A stretch of 64,000 bases of DNA, taken from contig CM048744.1 in the NCBI GenBank assembly GCA_026315105.1, positions 978,180,721-978,244,720 of the forward strand, given 5' to 3'. The number at the start of each line of letters is the position of its first letter. Within the stretch, counting starts at the first letter, position 1. The stretch is from Locusta migratoria (taxonomy: Eukaryota; Arthropoda; Insecta; Orthoptera; Acrididae). Shown here piece after piece: positions 42,614 through 52,455 of this stretch. A program made the translations under genes and the position numbers. The notes beneath the pieces were generated by a model. The model searched no databases. It saw nothing but the letters and a program-made list of their open reading frames with translations, and was not told the DNA's origin.

Positions 42614-43060
42614 TAAATCGCAGATTGGCAGAGCCCGCTGCAGCAGTGGCTCCGGAATGCTGCACGTAGCCGGGGGACATGCATTAGCTTTATTGCTGCG
42701 CCGCAGAGAAAGACGGCAGTAATTGCGGTATCGGCACAATATCGCTGAAAGCCGCCGTTACGCCGCTTTTGTGCCGTGTATAAAACTCGGCAGTTAGGGG
42801 GGAGGGGACCCTGGGCAGGAAGCCGAGCAGAGCAGGTCGTGAAAACGTGGCACCAGCGATTACCAGCAGAGAAGACGGCTGGCTGGTGCCTGACACACAG
42901 AGGCGCCGAGCTACACGGGATGGCCATCGGCTCCCAACTGACTGACACCCTCCTCAAGTCTTCACATCCTCCCCGATGCTACGGCAACGCGCAATTAAAT
43001 ACTGTAGGTGGGGGTAGGACCGTAACCGCCGTTCACCAATAAAACACACTGCGGTCAGTG
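42614..43060 (+). promoter_or_regulatory. GC-rich block with a TATA-like word (tentative)
   Basis: A CpG-rich segment contains CCGTGTATAAAACTCGG at about 42,774, a good TATA box match, followed by G-rich sequence. Open frames on both strands lack recognised motifs. It may be a host promoter and first exon or a decayed element. No other support. Confidence 0.25.
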
Positions 43061-43600
43061 CAGTCTTAAGACACATGCGTTTACGTATTTCTATTGAAGG
43101 TCATTAGCGACGAAAAGCAGAGGGACATTAAACAATGTAATATATTTGTTGATATGGTTTGTTCTTTCGGACATGTCAATTGTCTGTTGGTGGAATATTT
43201 TACAATTATCGATATGGTGTAAATTATGCCAGCAAAAGGCAATTGACAATTTCAATGCGGACGCATTCAAACGTTCGATCCCTTGCGAGAATCCAGTATA
43301 GGCTGCAAGCAAGAGGAGTCGATGGACAGGGGGCTACAAGTTTAGAATTTTGGTTGGAAGGCAAACGTGCCTGAATAGCCTAATTGGTTAAGCCTTTGAG
43401 GCACACAACATAAAATCACAGAATTTCACGTAGAAACTGATTGAAAAAGTTCAAATACACTATAAGGAAATGAAAACGTTTTATTAATTTTTTGTACATT
43501 TTCTTACAAAATTCTTCGATTGAAGACATTGTGGCAAATAGTGACAATGTTCACAAAACATATGTAAACACACAACATACCACGCATAGCCTCAAAGTAA
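43061..43600. other. Unassigned sequence
   Basis: It follows the piggyBac C-terminus on the minus strand, so the last part may be transposon 3' flank. No terminal repeat was identified. Confidence 0.45.
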
Positions 43601-44185
43601 CTACTTATGGAAAACAATGAAACAATTCCTGTCAAAACATAAGCCTTCAATACTTGTACAATGCCATCTGCTTCGATGAGGGGTCTTTTTCGTACTACAG
43701 TACGCACAACATTTTGGAGGCTCATGCTGCGGGATGTGTTTTCCTTCAGAGTTTCTCTACTCCATGGGAACCTGTGGTTTGAATCTCTTAGGTGGAGTAC
43801 TATATGATGGACCTGGTAAACCTGTCGTATTTCTAGTACCTAGCAAACCTGTTACAACATTCGTTCTAAATTCTTTTGAGTCTTACACTTTTATCAGTGA
43901 TGCCCAACGTGTAAATGAATTTACAACAGATACATGTACAAACTACCAACACAATCGTAGGCAGGACCTTTTTGCTTTTCTATCAGTTGCATAGATAGAT
44001 CTTAATATGTCAGCTTTATCAACACATCCGATAGTCGCATGGCATGCCTTAGCTATGGCGGGACAAGCAATTTGCTGTATACTGCCATCGGCCTCCTTTC
44101 TGTTTACAACAGAAACATCATCTAGAAAATGAATGGTCGATAAAAACATTACAGTGCGTTTGTCTTTCCATTTTTACAGGCTATA
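43601..44185 (-). pseudogene. piggyBac-type transposase C-terminus, decayed
   Basis: The minus strand opens with WKDKRTVMFLSTIHF, then IACPAIAKACHATIGCVDKA and DILRSIYATDRKAKR. That corresponds to the SNFH, CP-x-YN-xx-MGGVDKAD and Y-x-x-DRK-S landmarks of DDE_Tnp_1_7, the last of which holds the third catalytic Asp (here VDKAD is kept). A deletion or frameshift follows, then PPKRFKPQVPME, a TAG-type stop, and a cysteine cluster CCAYCSTKK, WHCTSIEGLCFDRNCF, VFHK before the natural stop at 43,601-43,603. The cluster matches the C-terminal zinc-binding domain that reads the terminal repeats. N-terminal two thirds missing. No TTAA-flanked ends were found. Confidence 0.85.
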
Positions 44186-44507
44186 CCGTCATTCATTACT
44201 GACCAATCACAACACCTCTACTGAGTTCAATTGTGGCAAGCCTTTGCGATCACACCTGGCAGTACCACAACTAGGCAGCCCACGCTGTTGTAGCTCTCCC
44301 TCTAATGGCACACAAGCACAGTGGCCCCATATGAGCCACCATGGAAATGTGGATATTGGGCTAACGGTATGCATTGTGTGTAGTTGTATACTTCAGACTA
44401 TAATTACAACATTTACATAAATACCTAGAAACATACCTTATATATGCTCAAGAAATATTTACAAGAGTGAACTGAACTACAGCCACTGTAATTGATGCAC
44501 ACACAAG
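44186..44507. other. Unassigned sequence
   Basis: It may include more decayed piggyBac coding sequence, but no motif can be read with confidence. Confidence 0.4.
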
Positions 44508-45160
44508 AATTGTTGTTGTTGTTGTGGTCTTCAGTCCGGAGACTGGTTTGATGCAGCTCTCCACAATACCCTATCCTGAGCAAGCCTCTTCATCTCCACA
44601 TAAGAACGGCAACCTACGTCTATCTGAATCTGCTTACTGTATCCATCTCTTGGTCTTCCTCTGCGATTTTTACCCCACACACTTCCCTCTAATGCTAAAT
44701 TCACAATTCCTTGATGTCTAAGAATGTGTCCTACCAATCTATCCCTTCTTTTAGTCAAGGTATGCCAGAAATTTCTTTTCTCCCCAATTCTGTTCAGTAC
44801 CTCCTCATTAGTTACGCGATCCACCCACCTAATCTTCAGCATTCTTCTGTAGCACCATATTTCAAAAGCCTCAATCCTCTTCCTGTCCGCACAGTTTATC
44901 GTCCATGTCTCACTCCCATACAAGGCAACACTCCATACAAATGCCTTCAGAAAGGACTTCCTTAGGCTTAAATCAATATTCGATGTTAACAAATTTCTCT
45001 TTTTCAAGAACGCTTTTCTACCCATTGCCATTCTGCATTTTATATCCTCTGTACTGCGACCATCGTTTGTTATTTTACAGCCCAAATAACAAAACTCATC
45101 TACGTCCTTTATTGCTTCGTTTCCCAATCTAATTCCTAATTTTCTTACACTGCATTCCAT
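44508..45160 (-). mobile_element. RTE-like LINE, C-terminal fragment with a 209-codon open frame
   Basis: The minus-strand frame reads from MECSVRKLGIRLGNEAIK through FCYLGCKITNDGRSTEDIK, AFVWSVALYGSETWTINC, RIEAFEIWCYRRMLKIRWVD and VGHILRHQGIVN to VLWRAASNQSPD. It then passes directly into the GTCTCCGGACTGAAGACCAC 3' region and (CAA)n tail. This is the post-RT (thumb and C-terminal) part of RTE-type ORF2. No stop interrupts it, making this the youngest-looking RTE copy in the window. The RT core and endonuclease are missing by 5' truncation. MKRLAQDRVLWRAAS resembles the tail of other RTE-clade proteins, which is why I prefer RTE over Jockey. Confidence 0.9.
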
Positions 45161-45317
45161 TACACAACAAATTTCTTATTGCAACAAAACAGACTACGTA
45201 GTTACAAAATAATCTCAGAATTGGAACCACTAAGTAGGACGGTCAGAAGCTGGCTCCACTTGTACCTCTGTGTCAGTCGGCTGGAAACAATAAAAGCTAA
45301 GGTGGACGCAAGTGAAG

Positions 45318-45400
45318 CCACAGTGCCTCAAAGGGTTAACGCGACCGCTGGTTCGAAGCGGGAGATCCGGGCTCGAATCCCGGTCCAGCACAAATTTTCA
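45318..45400 (+). mobile_element. SINE E head
   Basis: GGTTAACGCGACCGCTGGTTCGAAGCGGGAGATCCG followed by GGCTCGAATCCCGG and CACAAATTTTCAAC. It matches the split copy at 41,355 and shares its body start with 36,790. Confidence 0.78.
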
Positions 45401-45604
45401 ACTCCGCCGTTGAATTTATTTCAACACCCCGAAACAGTCGAAATGTTGCAATATTTCGAATTGCAGAAAAATTAATACCAGCTATCACAAAGAAAGTTTT
45501 CAGAGCGTGTTCTTTACAAACATACAGTAATCACGTTCAAATGGATGTAGACTGCTGTAGTTATGCGGCTTGCACAGGCTAACAGCTGCATCAATTAGTA
45601 CTAC

Positions 45605-45790
45605 TACCACGTGTGGCTGGTGGTCTAGCGGTAAAGCGCGTGCCTGGACAGCTCTGAGTCTGGATTTACCCCGATCTTCACCTACTTCTGGTAGCACATT
45701 AGACTGTGCTTCCCCGTTCCCTGGAAGGATGACATAGCAGCTACATTGACACCCAACTGGAAGTCTTGCACCAGGTCACTGCATCTCGAG
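45605..45790 (+). mobile_element. tRNA-derived SINE candidate (family G)
   Basis: TGGCTGGTGGTCTAGCGGTA followed by AAGCGCGTGCCTGGA is a plausible D arm and anticodon stem. The B box is degenerate (CTGAGTCTGGATTTACC). The rest is AT/GC-mixed without coding potential. Single copy here. Confidence 0.5.
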
Positions 45791-46570
45791 GGTTAGCTGA
45801 TTTTGTCAGTTGCGGTTAACATCAGCAAGGTCGGTTACGGCAATAAACGAGATTTTAACTATTACAGGGGAATTTCTTTACTACTTTAACTTCTTGTACA
45901 TACAATGTTTTCCAAGAGTTCTACAGAAAGTATAACCGCCACTGCGCCATCATTTAGGTGGTTACCAAGGTGATTTCAGGAACACTAGCTTATGTTCTTA
46001 ACAAATAGGCTATTTACTCTGAAGCAAGTCATTCGCCACAGATTACTGAATTCTAGCAAAGCTTGTTGATTTCAATTACATTAAACTGTAATTTATATAA
46101 ACTAGAAATACTAAAAGAGAATAATTAGGAACATATTAGGCCTACCGAATTTCGGAAATGTTGTAAATAATTTGGTAATGATGAAATTTGTCGCAACACA
46201 GGAAAAAATATCGGACTGAGAGTCTGTAATCCTGGCATAAAACTACTTCCTGGCGTGTCGTCTCCATCGACTGAGGCCAATGTGGCGTTCTGGAATAACG
46301 ACGCCATCCAGACAGAGCCACATCACATGACAATCGGTGGCGCCATCTATGCCCTCCAGCCACACTGGCAGTAACCAGGAGAGCTCAGACGATGTCGCCC
46401 GCAGTTGGAGACGAAACGCCAGGAAGAAGTATTTTTATGCGTGGACCACGGCCTCTCAGCCCGCAAGTTTTACCTAGAGCATCTACGACACATAAAACAC
46501 TGAAACAAAATCTGGAAGGGCAATCTAAGAAATAAGAACATACTCCAGGGACTGAAATGAGTGACTGTCC
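45791..46570. other. Mostly unassigned; possible PLE end near 46,395
   Basis: CAGACGATGTCG and GGAGACGAAACGCC at 46,395-46,430 resemble the CUGANGA and GAAAC boxes of a PLE hammerhead, but stem III and the cut site do not form. Nothing else. Confidence 0.35.
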
Positions 46571-46575
46571 CGTAG

Positions 46576-46770
46576 CTCAGATGTTCAAATGTTTGTAAAG
46601 TCTATGGAACTTTACGGGGTCAACAGTCCCTAAAGTTACTAACTACTTATGAACTAGCTAAGACTAAGGACGGCACAAATATCCATGCTCGAGGGGGGAT
46701 TCGAACCCCCGACCGTAGTGGCCGTGCAGACCATGACTGGCGCGCCGCAGACCGCTCGACCACCGCAGCT
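46576..46770 (-). mobile_element. SINE A
   Basis: The minus strand has the head GTGGTCGAGCGGTCTGCGGC, B box GGGGGTTCGAATCC, linker and tail. The tail hairpin is damaged (a short deletion near TTTACGGGG). A short GTAGCTCA/GCAGCTCA flank may be the duplication. Confidence 0.9.
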
Positions 46771-46795
46771 CACGCGAAATAATAATAGTAATAAT

Positions 46796-47096
46796 AGAAA
46801 GCAGTCAACAATCCGAAGATTGGTTGGAACACCACAGTGCTTTACTAGGCATGGTCCTGTTTGGAGGTGGAATGCCGTTGCCTTACTCCGACCTTCGAAC
46901 TGGCTTACCCAGCCAGTTATAGAGGGACCTACAATTTAACGTGGGTTCCGAACCCGGTGCTACTCTATTTCTCACATCAGCAATACTGCCAGAGGTGATA
47001 GAAGTGGAAAGTGACACAGAAAAAATCCCAGGACCTGGGGGGGAAACGAACCCGAGACCTTTGGCTTCAGTCTGACGCTCTATCACTGTGCTACCG
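46796..47096 (-). mobile_element. SINE D, full length, flanked by (AAT/AGT)-type duplication
   Basis: On the minus strand the head is GGCTCGGTAGCACAGTGATA (A box region) with CGGGTTCGTTTCC as a mutated B box. The 220-bp body ends CAATCTTCGGATTGTTGACT. Copies at 58,553 and 60,245 match along the whole length. Both flanks carry AATAATAGTAATAATAG-like sequence, a probable but low-complexity target duplication. Confidence 0.9.
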
Positions 47097-47437
47097 AGCC
47101 GCACAATAGTAATAATAATAGTAATAAAGTGAGCAGTGCAAGAACTTCGCACTACTAATGGAAATACATAAATGTAAATATTAATCAAATCGTAGTATTA
47201 AGTCAAAACAAACTGCGTGCCTTAATCAGAATCGAAGATATGTTTGCTGTAAAGCCAAAACGTTGAATGTGCACTCATAACTGTCTTTAGATTGAATCGA
47301 TCCAAGTGTCTGAAAGCGCAAATGAAATCGGCCGACTGACTAACTTTCACTTTTTTTTAACATACAGGATCGACACAACTGCCAGCACGATTTTCTCAAA
47401 ATAAAATAAAATAATAAATAAATAAATAAAAAATAAA
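47097..47437. other. Unassigned sequence
   Basis: Ends in an A/T-rich AATA run at 47,400-47,436. No motif. Confidence 0.5.
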
Positions 47438-47439
47438 AA

Positions 47440-47744
47440 TGTTCAAATGTTTGTAAATCTGTCGGACCAAACTGCTTGGTGCCGGCCGCGGTGGCCGAGG
47501 GGTTTGCGGCGCTTCAGCCACGGCCTGCACGGCCACTACGGTCGGGGGTTCGAATCCCCCCTCGGGCATGGATATTTGTGCTGTCTTTAGTATAAGGTAG
47601 TTGATAAGTAGTTTGTAAGTTTAGGGACTGATGACCCCGTAGTTAAGTCCCATAAGCTATACTAACATTTGAACATTTGAAACTGCTTGGTCATCAGTCC
47701 GTAGCTTACAAACTACTTAATCTAAGGTAAACTAACCTAAGGAC

Positions 47745-47797
<53 letters not shown>

Positions 47798-47883
47798 CCC
47801 ACGGAGGACTCGAACCTCCGACGGCGAGCAACCGCGCGCTCCGCAGCGAGGCGCCATAGACCGCTCGGCTACTCCACCGCGGC
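47440..47883 (-). mobile_element. SINE B split by SINE A, with expanded (AC)n
   Basis: The tail piece 47,440-47,468 and the rest 47,692-47,883 are continuous SINE B text. The linker has grown to a CA run at 47,745-47,795. The head is complete (minus strand GCCGCGGTGGAGTAGCCGAG). Confidence 0.93.
47481..47679 (+). mobile_element. SINE A nested in SINE B, 12-bp target duplication
   Basis: Complete head, B box and tail. AAACTGCTTGGT, which is SINE B tail sequence, is repeated at 47,469-47,480 and 47,680-47,691. Insertion was into the tail hairpin of the SINE B. Confidence 0.96.
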
Positions 47884-47911
47884 TCTATTTTCTCACCTGT
47901 TTTATAACGCA

Positions 47912-48628
47912 TGAGGAGCGTTTTTTTAAAGTAAGTTCCGTTTTGTTGTAGGCTCTAGTAATTCGCGCACATACTGCAAAGAGCGCGTGCGTCGTGTACC
48001 GGCATGCCGCGGGAAGAACTGTGTTCAGTTTCAGCTGTGTAGCTGACCTGCACGGTTCTGTTCTGTGCTTTCAAAATGTTTAACACTATCAACTCGCCCG
48101 CCGCGTGTGAGCTTCGCTCAGTGATATGGTTTTTGTAACCAAGGAACCTGTCTGCTGCAGAAATTCATCGACAGATTTTCGAAGTGTACGGTGATGCTGT
48201 TATGAGCGAAAGCAAAGTGCGTAAGTAGGTACGAGAATTCAAAGATGACTGTGACGACGACGATCTTGAGGACCGCTCCGATCGCCGATCTTCGATTACA
48301 GACGATTTTGTGGCTTTTGCTGGAGCGAGGAGTCTTGAGAACAGGCGCTGCACCTCAAACACCACCTCAGTGGCAACCGTTACAACGATGACGACGACGT
48401 GAAAACGGCACTGAACTCTTGGTTATCGGAGCAGGCGGCAAGTTTTTATGAAGAGGGTACTTTAAAGTTAGTTGAGAGGTATGACACATGTTTGATCAAA
48501 CTTGGCAACTATGTCGAAAAAAAGAGTGAAGTATGTACTTTCTGAAAATAAATTTACTTTTTTTTATATATAACCTTTGGTTGTGTACTCCTGTTCAAAC
48601 GGAACTTACTTTAAAAAACCGCGCCTCG
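47912..48628 (+). mobile_element. mariner element with internal deletion
   Basis: Terminal inverted repeats of about 30 bp (left GAGGAGCGTTTTTTTAAAG, right the complement with one or two changes) enclose a deleted transposase. Frame from ATG 48,076: MFNTINSPAACELRSVI, stop, PRNLSAAEIHRQIFEVYGDA, VMSESKVRK, stop, VREFKDDCDDDD and RSDRRSSITDDFV, the mariner N-terminal helix-turn-helix pair. The catalytic DD34D core is gone. The frame then reads WLSEQAASFYEEGTLKLVER and GNYVEKK, the family C-terminus. The expected TA duplication is TA on the right and CA on the left. Two stops and the missing core make it non-autonomous. Confidence 0.92.
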
Positions 48629-48952
48629 TACAATTAGGAATGCGTGATGCTAGTGGAATGAAGACAGAAAGCCGGATGGTGGGTAGCGCCCACTAGAGGC
48701 AGGCTCGGCCTCCCAGGCGGTCACGACTGCGCGCTGCCTTCTCACGGACCAGGCCCTCTACTGGCTCTCCCAGCTTCCAGAGCACATCGCGTGCACTCAG
48801 CTCCGCCAGTCGTCCACTGACGTATGGCCGGGACGCGAATACCAAGTTACCGCTTATCGCCAATTACCTGCCATTCATTACGCTGCATGAGCGTACCTCC
48901 AGACAGCGAATTCTATTATCAAATTTTTCCACCTAGAATCTTTTATCATTAC
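48629..48952. other. Unassigned GC-rich sequence
   Basis: Nothing recognised. Confidence 0.5.
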
Positions 48953-49120
48953 TACTAACTGAAAACCCGGCGTTGCCCGGGTACTTATTTATTTATTCCT
49001 GTCATTTTTCACGTATATATTTATTTGTATGAGTCTGTAAAATCTCTTTCGAATACAATAAATAGTAAAGACGTAATAAATTAAAACTTGGTGGGTGAAG
49101 GGGCGGGGGAGGGGGACAGC

Positions 49121-49455
49121 TCGAATCCCCCCTCGGGCATGGATATTTGTGCCGTCCTTCGTGTTAGTTAGTTCATAAGTAGTTTTTCAGTTTAGGGACT
49201 GATGACCCCGTAGAGAAGTTCAAAATGTTCAAATGTTTGTAGAAATTATGTGACTTAACTACGAGGTCATCAGTCCCTAAGCTTACAAACTACTTATGAA
49301 CTAGCTAAGACTAAGGACGGCACAAATATCCATGCCCGAGGTGGGATTCGAAACCCCGACCGTAGTGGCCGTGCAGACCGTGACTGGAGCGCCTAAGTCC
49401 CCTCGGCCACCGCGGCCGGCTGTAGATAAGTCCCATAACCTTAAAAAACATTAAA
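49121..49455 (+). mobile_element. 5'-truncated SINE A interrupted by an opposite-strand SINE A
   Basis: The plus-strand SINE starts at the B box (TCGAATCCCCCCTCGGGC) and runs to GACCCCGTAG. A full minus-strand SINE A (49,220-49,421) follows; the outer SINE then resumes with GATAAGTCCCATAAC. GTAGAGAAGT and GTAGATAAGT (one mismatch) flank the inner copy. Both lie within repeat X. Confidence 0.93.
49220..49421 (-). mobile_element. SINE A, full length, inserted in another SINE A
   Basis: Head GCCGGCCGCGGTGGCCGAGG, B box (GGGGTTTCGAATCC) and tail are all present on the minus strand. The insertion point is within the loop/stem of the tail hairpin of the outer copy. Confidence 0.93.
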
Positions 49456-49524
49456 AATTTTGAAGTAAAAGAACATTTAAGATTTCTTTTTTCCTAATGC
49501 AATAACCTTTCCCTCGCTATATAA

Positions 49525-49527
<3 letters not shown>

Positions 49528-49570
<43 letters not shown>
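49528..49570. repeat. (AC)n microsatellite
   Basis: A pure AC run inside repeat X, not next to a SINE B; the other copy of repeat X lacks it. Confidence 0.95.
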
Positions 49571-49572
<2 letters not shown>

Positions 49573-50769
49573 CATATGTATATCTTCCAGGCTCTAATAT
49601 GAATAAATTCTTTGATGAGCCCGCCCCTGACATGAAGATGCCAAATCCATTCCGAAGTATTTAATAGATTGCCCTGCAATTTATTAATCGTAATAGAAAA
49701 TGCAGTTCCAATGGAAACTGCAGTCTCTTGAAGATAGATTTGTGGGATATAATGGGTATTCGTCGGGTGTACTCTGTTTCAGTCTGTTCCTTCCCTTATA
49801 GCTCCATGGAAGTAAACTGCTTTCGCTTCCAGCCGGGTGGAGCAATTTTCCATGAACGTTACCGTTTACGTGCTCATATCACATGAACTACGTGTCGGAA
49901 TGTGAGAATTTAGAAGCTACATTCAACTATATATGTGTATATGGTCTGTACAATTTCCTGTCGCTACAATTTGTAGTGTTCAAATTATAAATTTTAATGT
50001 AATACCGTTTTACTCCATAATCAGCGAGAAACTTTTTTCCTTTCATCATTTTGCTATGGTTGCCAGCGAGAAAAAGTTTAATAAAGGTTTGAAATCATGT
50101 TTAAAGTTTGTTGCAAGTCGTAAGTACTCTCATTCTCATACAGCGCGTTTCCAAAGTCTCGCCGCATTATATGGCATTTCTTGCGATTTCTATTGGTTAT
50201 AACGTAATATCTTTTCAACCATTTGCCGTATGTGATTCTTAACCATGCAGCAATTGTTACCTCACGGTAAGGAATGTGTGTACCAAATTTGGTTATAATC
50301 GGTCCAATGGTTTAGGAGAAAATGAGCAGCATTGTCGCAAAATGCAGCAGTTTTTAGCGCATCTAATTGTTTATGACGTCATATCTCGTGAACTATATAT
50401 CGTATGTGACTCTTACACTTACGGCGACCGTCGTAATGGATTGAAGCTTACGTGTACAAAATTTCATAAAGATTGGAACGAAAGTGTAGATTTGTATGAA
50501 ACACCTACAAATATACGGACACTCTGCTTTATACATTATACGATAAGAGGATCCCTCACAAGGTATGTGGGATCAGGATTAATGGAAACATTGAGACGGT
50601 AGACGTCCACGAGGGAAAGAATACACACTGCCTGACAAAGTGCTCAGATCACATGGAGAGATATTAATGTAACTCTACAGATATACGTAAATGATTGAAG
50701 TTTTCAGTCAAAAGTACAGGGTGACATTTATTGAACTAAAATGAACTAAAATTATGACTTCTTAACGAT

Positions 50770-51800
50770 TTGCGCTAGGAAGTTCAAAGAGTATGGTAGG
50801 CCACGGAGCATGGTGGCACTTACAAGGAAAGTTCTTGGGCTCGAACAAACATATCAGGATCTCTACGTACACCTCAATGTGCTAGTAGGTGTCGTTTTTA
50901 TGCGAAACCCTGTATCACGCTCTTGGAGCACTGTACATGTAATTGTAGGCGCCATACGTAATGCACATATCTCAACTATAACTTATGTAATAAACGTCGT
51001 ACATATTGTTTAGCGTATTGTCATCAGAAGCCGTGATGATATTTGCAACTTTAATCTTCTTCCCCAAGACTGTTGGTATTCACTGCCACTGCTTCCAAAT
51101 TCAAATGTTTGTATAGTCTATGGGACTTAACTACGGGGTCATCAGTCCCTAAACTTACAAACCACTTATGAACTACTTACGAACTAGGACGGCACAAATA
51201 TCCATGCCCGAGGGGGGATTCGAACCCCCCGACCGTAGTGGCCGTGCAGGACGTGACTGGAGCGCCTCAGTCCACTGCTTCCATCGCCTCTTCCCGCAGT
51301 TACCATAGCGCTACTGTTTGCAATGAGTTGTTCGTCATTATCATCCCTATTATCATTATTATGTGTTAGTCTTACAACAGTATCTAACTTATGCTCATAT
51401 TTCTGTACCATAACAGATCCGAGAAAGCATGCGAATGATTCATCTTCTACACTAATACCATTTTCACGAAAAAGGGTTCTCCGTAACTTCATCTCCACCA
51501 ATCGCAATACATTAGCAGGATTGATTAACAATCGCCGCCCCATTTGACGCTTCACCACACAAATAACGTCATAAAACGCAACTTGGGAGGCACACTGCAC
51601 CGTCCCTACTGGCGAACCGACAGGTCAAAGTGCAATGCGGAATGGCACACGCAGAGACCTCTAACGGACGACTGCAGAGTTTAGCAGATGCGGGAGTATC
51701 ACTAGTGCAAATAAGGGACCTTTACATTATCTCTCACACGATTTTGGTGTATATGTGTTTGTTCGAGCCCAAGTACTTTCCTTGTTAGTGTGGGCGTGTG
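50770..51800. repeat. Inverted repeat arms, about 45-50 bp
   Basis: AACAAGGAAAGTACTTGGGC (minus strand, about 51,765-51,790) matches ACAAGGAAAGTTCTTGGGC at about 50,822, with GCTCGAACAAACA continuing in both. Between them lie unassigned DNA and a SINE A. The right arm adjoins the transposase remnant, so the pair may be diverged terminal repeats of two related elements. Confidence 0.6.
51098..51271 (-). mobile_element. SINE A, head truncated, 12-bp target duplication
   Basis: Tail, linker and B box present; the head stops at ACTGAGGCGCTCC. CCACTGCTTCCA is exact at 51,086-51,097 and 51,272-51,283. Confidence 0.95.
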
Positions 51801-51839
51801 CGGGCGCCTTGTTGTTGGCCACCAGCGCGTGGAACTGTC

Positions 51840-52440
51840 ACGGTACAGTTGAGCGTGCAGCGCTCGGGAAGGCCTACTGTGTGAGCAATAACAGCCCAAC
51901 TGCAGCTCGAAGGAACTTTGCTACCGTGTTCAAGCGTTAGGCAACCGGTGAAAGTGTGCTAACAATCAGGAATTTCATTATCAAGCTTGAAGGAATGGGT
52001 AATGTTATTGTTGTTGTTAATAGCAATGTCCGTCGCCCAAAGATCGTGAAAACGCTTCAAAACATGGAGCAGACATGCCCAGTGTTTCAAACCAGCCCCA
52101 GGAAATCGATCAGACAAGCTACGGTACAGGTGGGAATCAGCTGGGAGACACTCGAGAAATTATTTCTGAAGACCTGTATCTCATCCCATACGAAATACAA
52201 ACCCGTCAGCCAATAAGCCCAAGGGCGTGGTGCAGCATTTGTGTTTCGCCAGCAATATTGTCCACAGAATTGCTGAACAGCAATTTAATGTGAGTACGAT
52301 TTGGTTCAGCCACTAAGCCCACTTTCATTTGGATAGGTTCGACAATAAGCAGAATTGGCGCATTTTGGGGGACTGTCGTCGATGATGGTGGTGATGATTG
52401 GCGTTTCAGGGCGCGTAACAGTGAGGTCATTAGCGGCCGT
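51840..52440 (+). pseudogene. IS630-like transposase, N-terminal half, decayed
   Basis: Frames give ERAALGKAYCVSNNSPTAAR and RNFATVFKR (first helix-turn-helix), LTIRNFIIKLEGMGNV, RRPKIVKTLQNMEQT, QTSPRKSIRQATVQVGIS and IISEDLYLIPYEIQTRQP (second helix-turn-helix and linker). FGSATKPTFIWIG-like text follows where the family has FSDEAHFHL with the first catalytic Asp, then QNWRIL. Stops and at least three frameshifts occur. Text expected next in the family is found from about 53,755, beyond an RTE insertion. Together the halves make one broken gene. Confidence 0.8.
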
Positions 52441-52455
52441 GTTCAAACGTAAACA

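Larger units (their letters stand above)
48953..50548 (+). repeat. Dispersed non-coding repeat X, plus-strand copy
   Basis: Begins CTAACTGAAAACCCGG with a small CCCGGxxxxxCCGGG hairpin. It matches 57,524-58,942 in reverse complement over most of its length (for example AACTATATATGTGTATA, CCAGCGAGAAAAAGTTTAAT, ATCACATACGGC-type words, AACCAAATTTGG). A SINE pair and an (AC)n run interrupt this copy. No protein signal; class unknown. Confidence 0.8.

Noticed and set aside
46395..46430. Hammerhead-like words CAGACGATG and GACGAAACG
   Set aside because: Stem III and the NUH site cannot be formed and the first box has a core change. It may be a PLE end but the ribozyme call is not supported.
49527..49570. 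(AC)n at 49.5 kb as another SINE B linker expansion
   Set aside because: No SINE B head or tail lies next to it; it is within repeat X.
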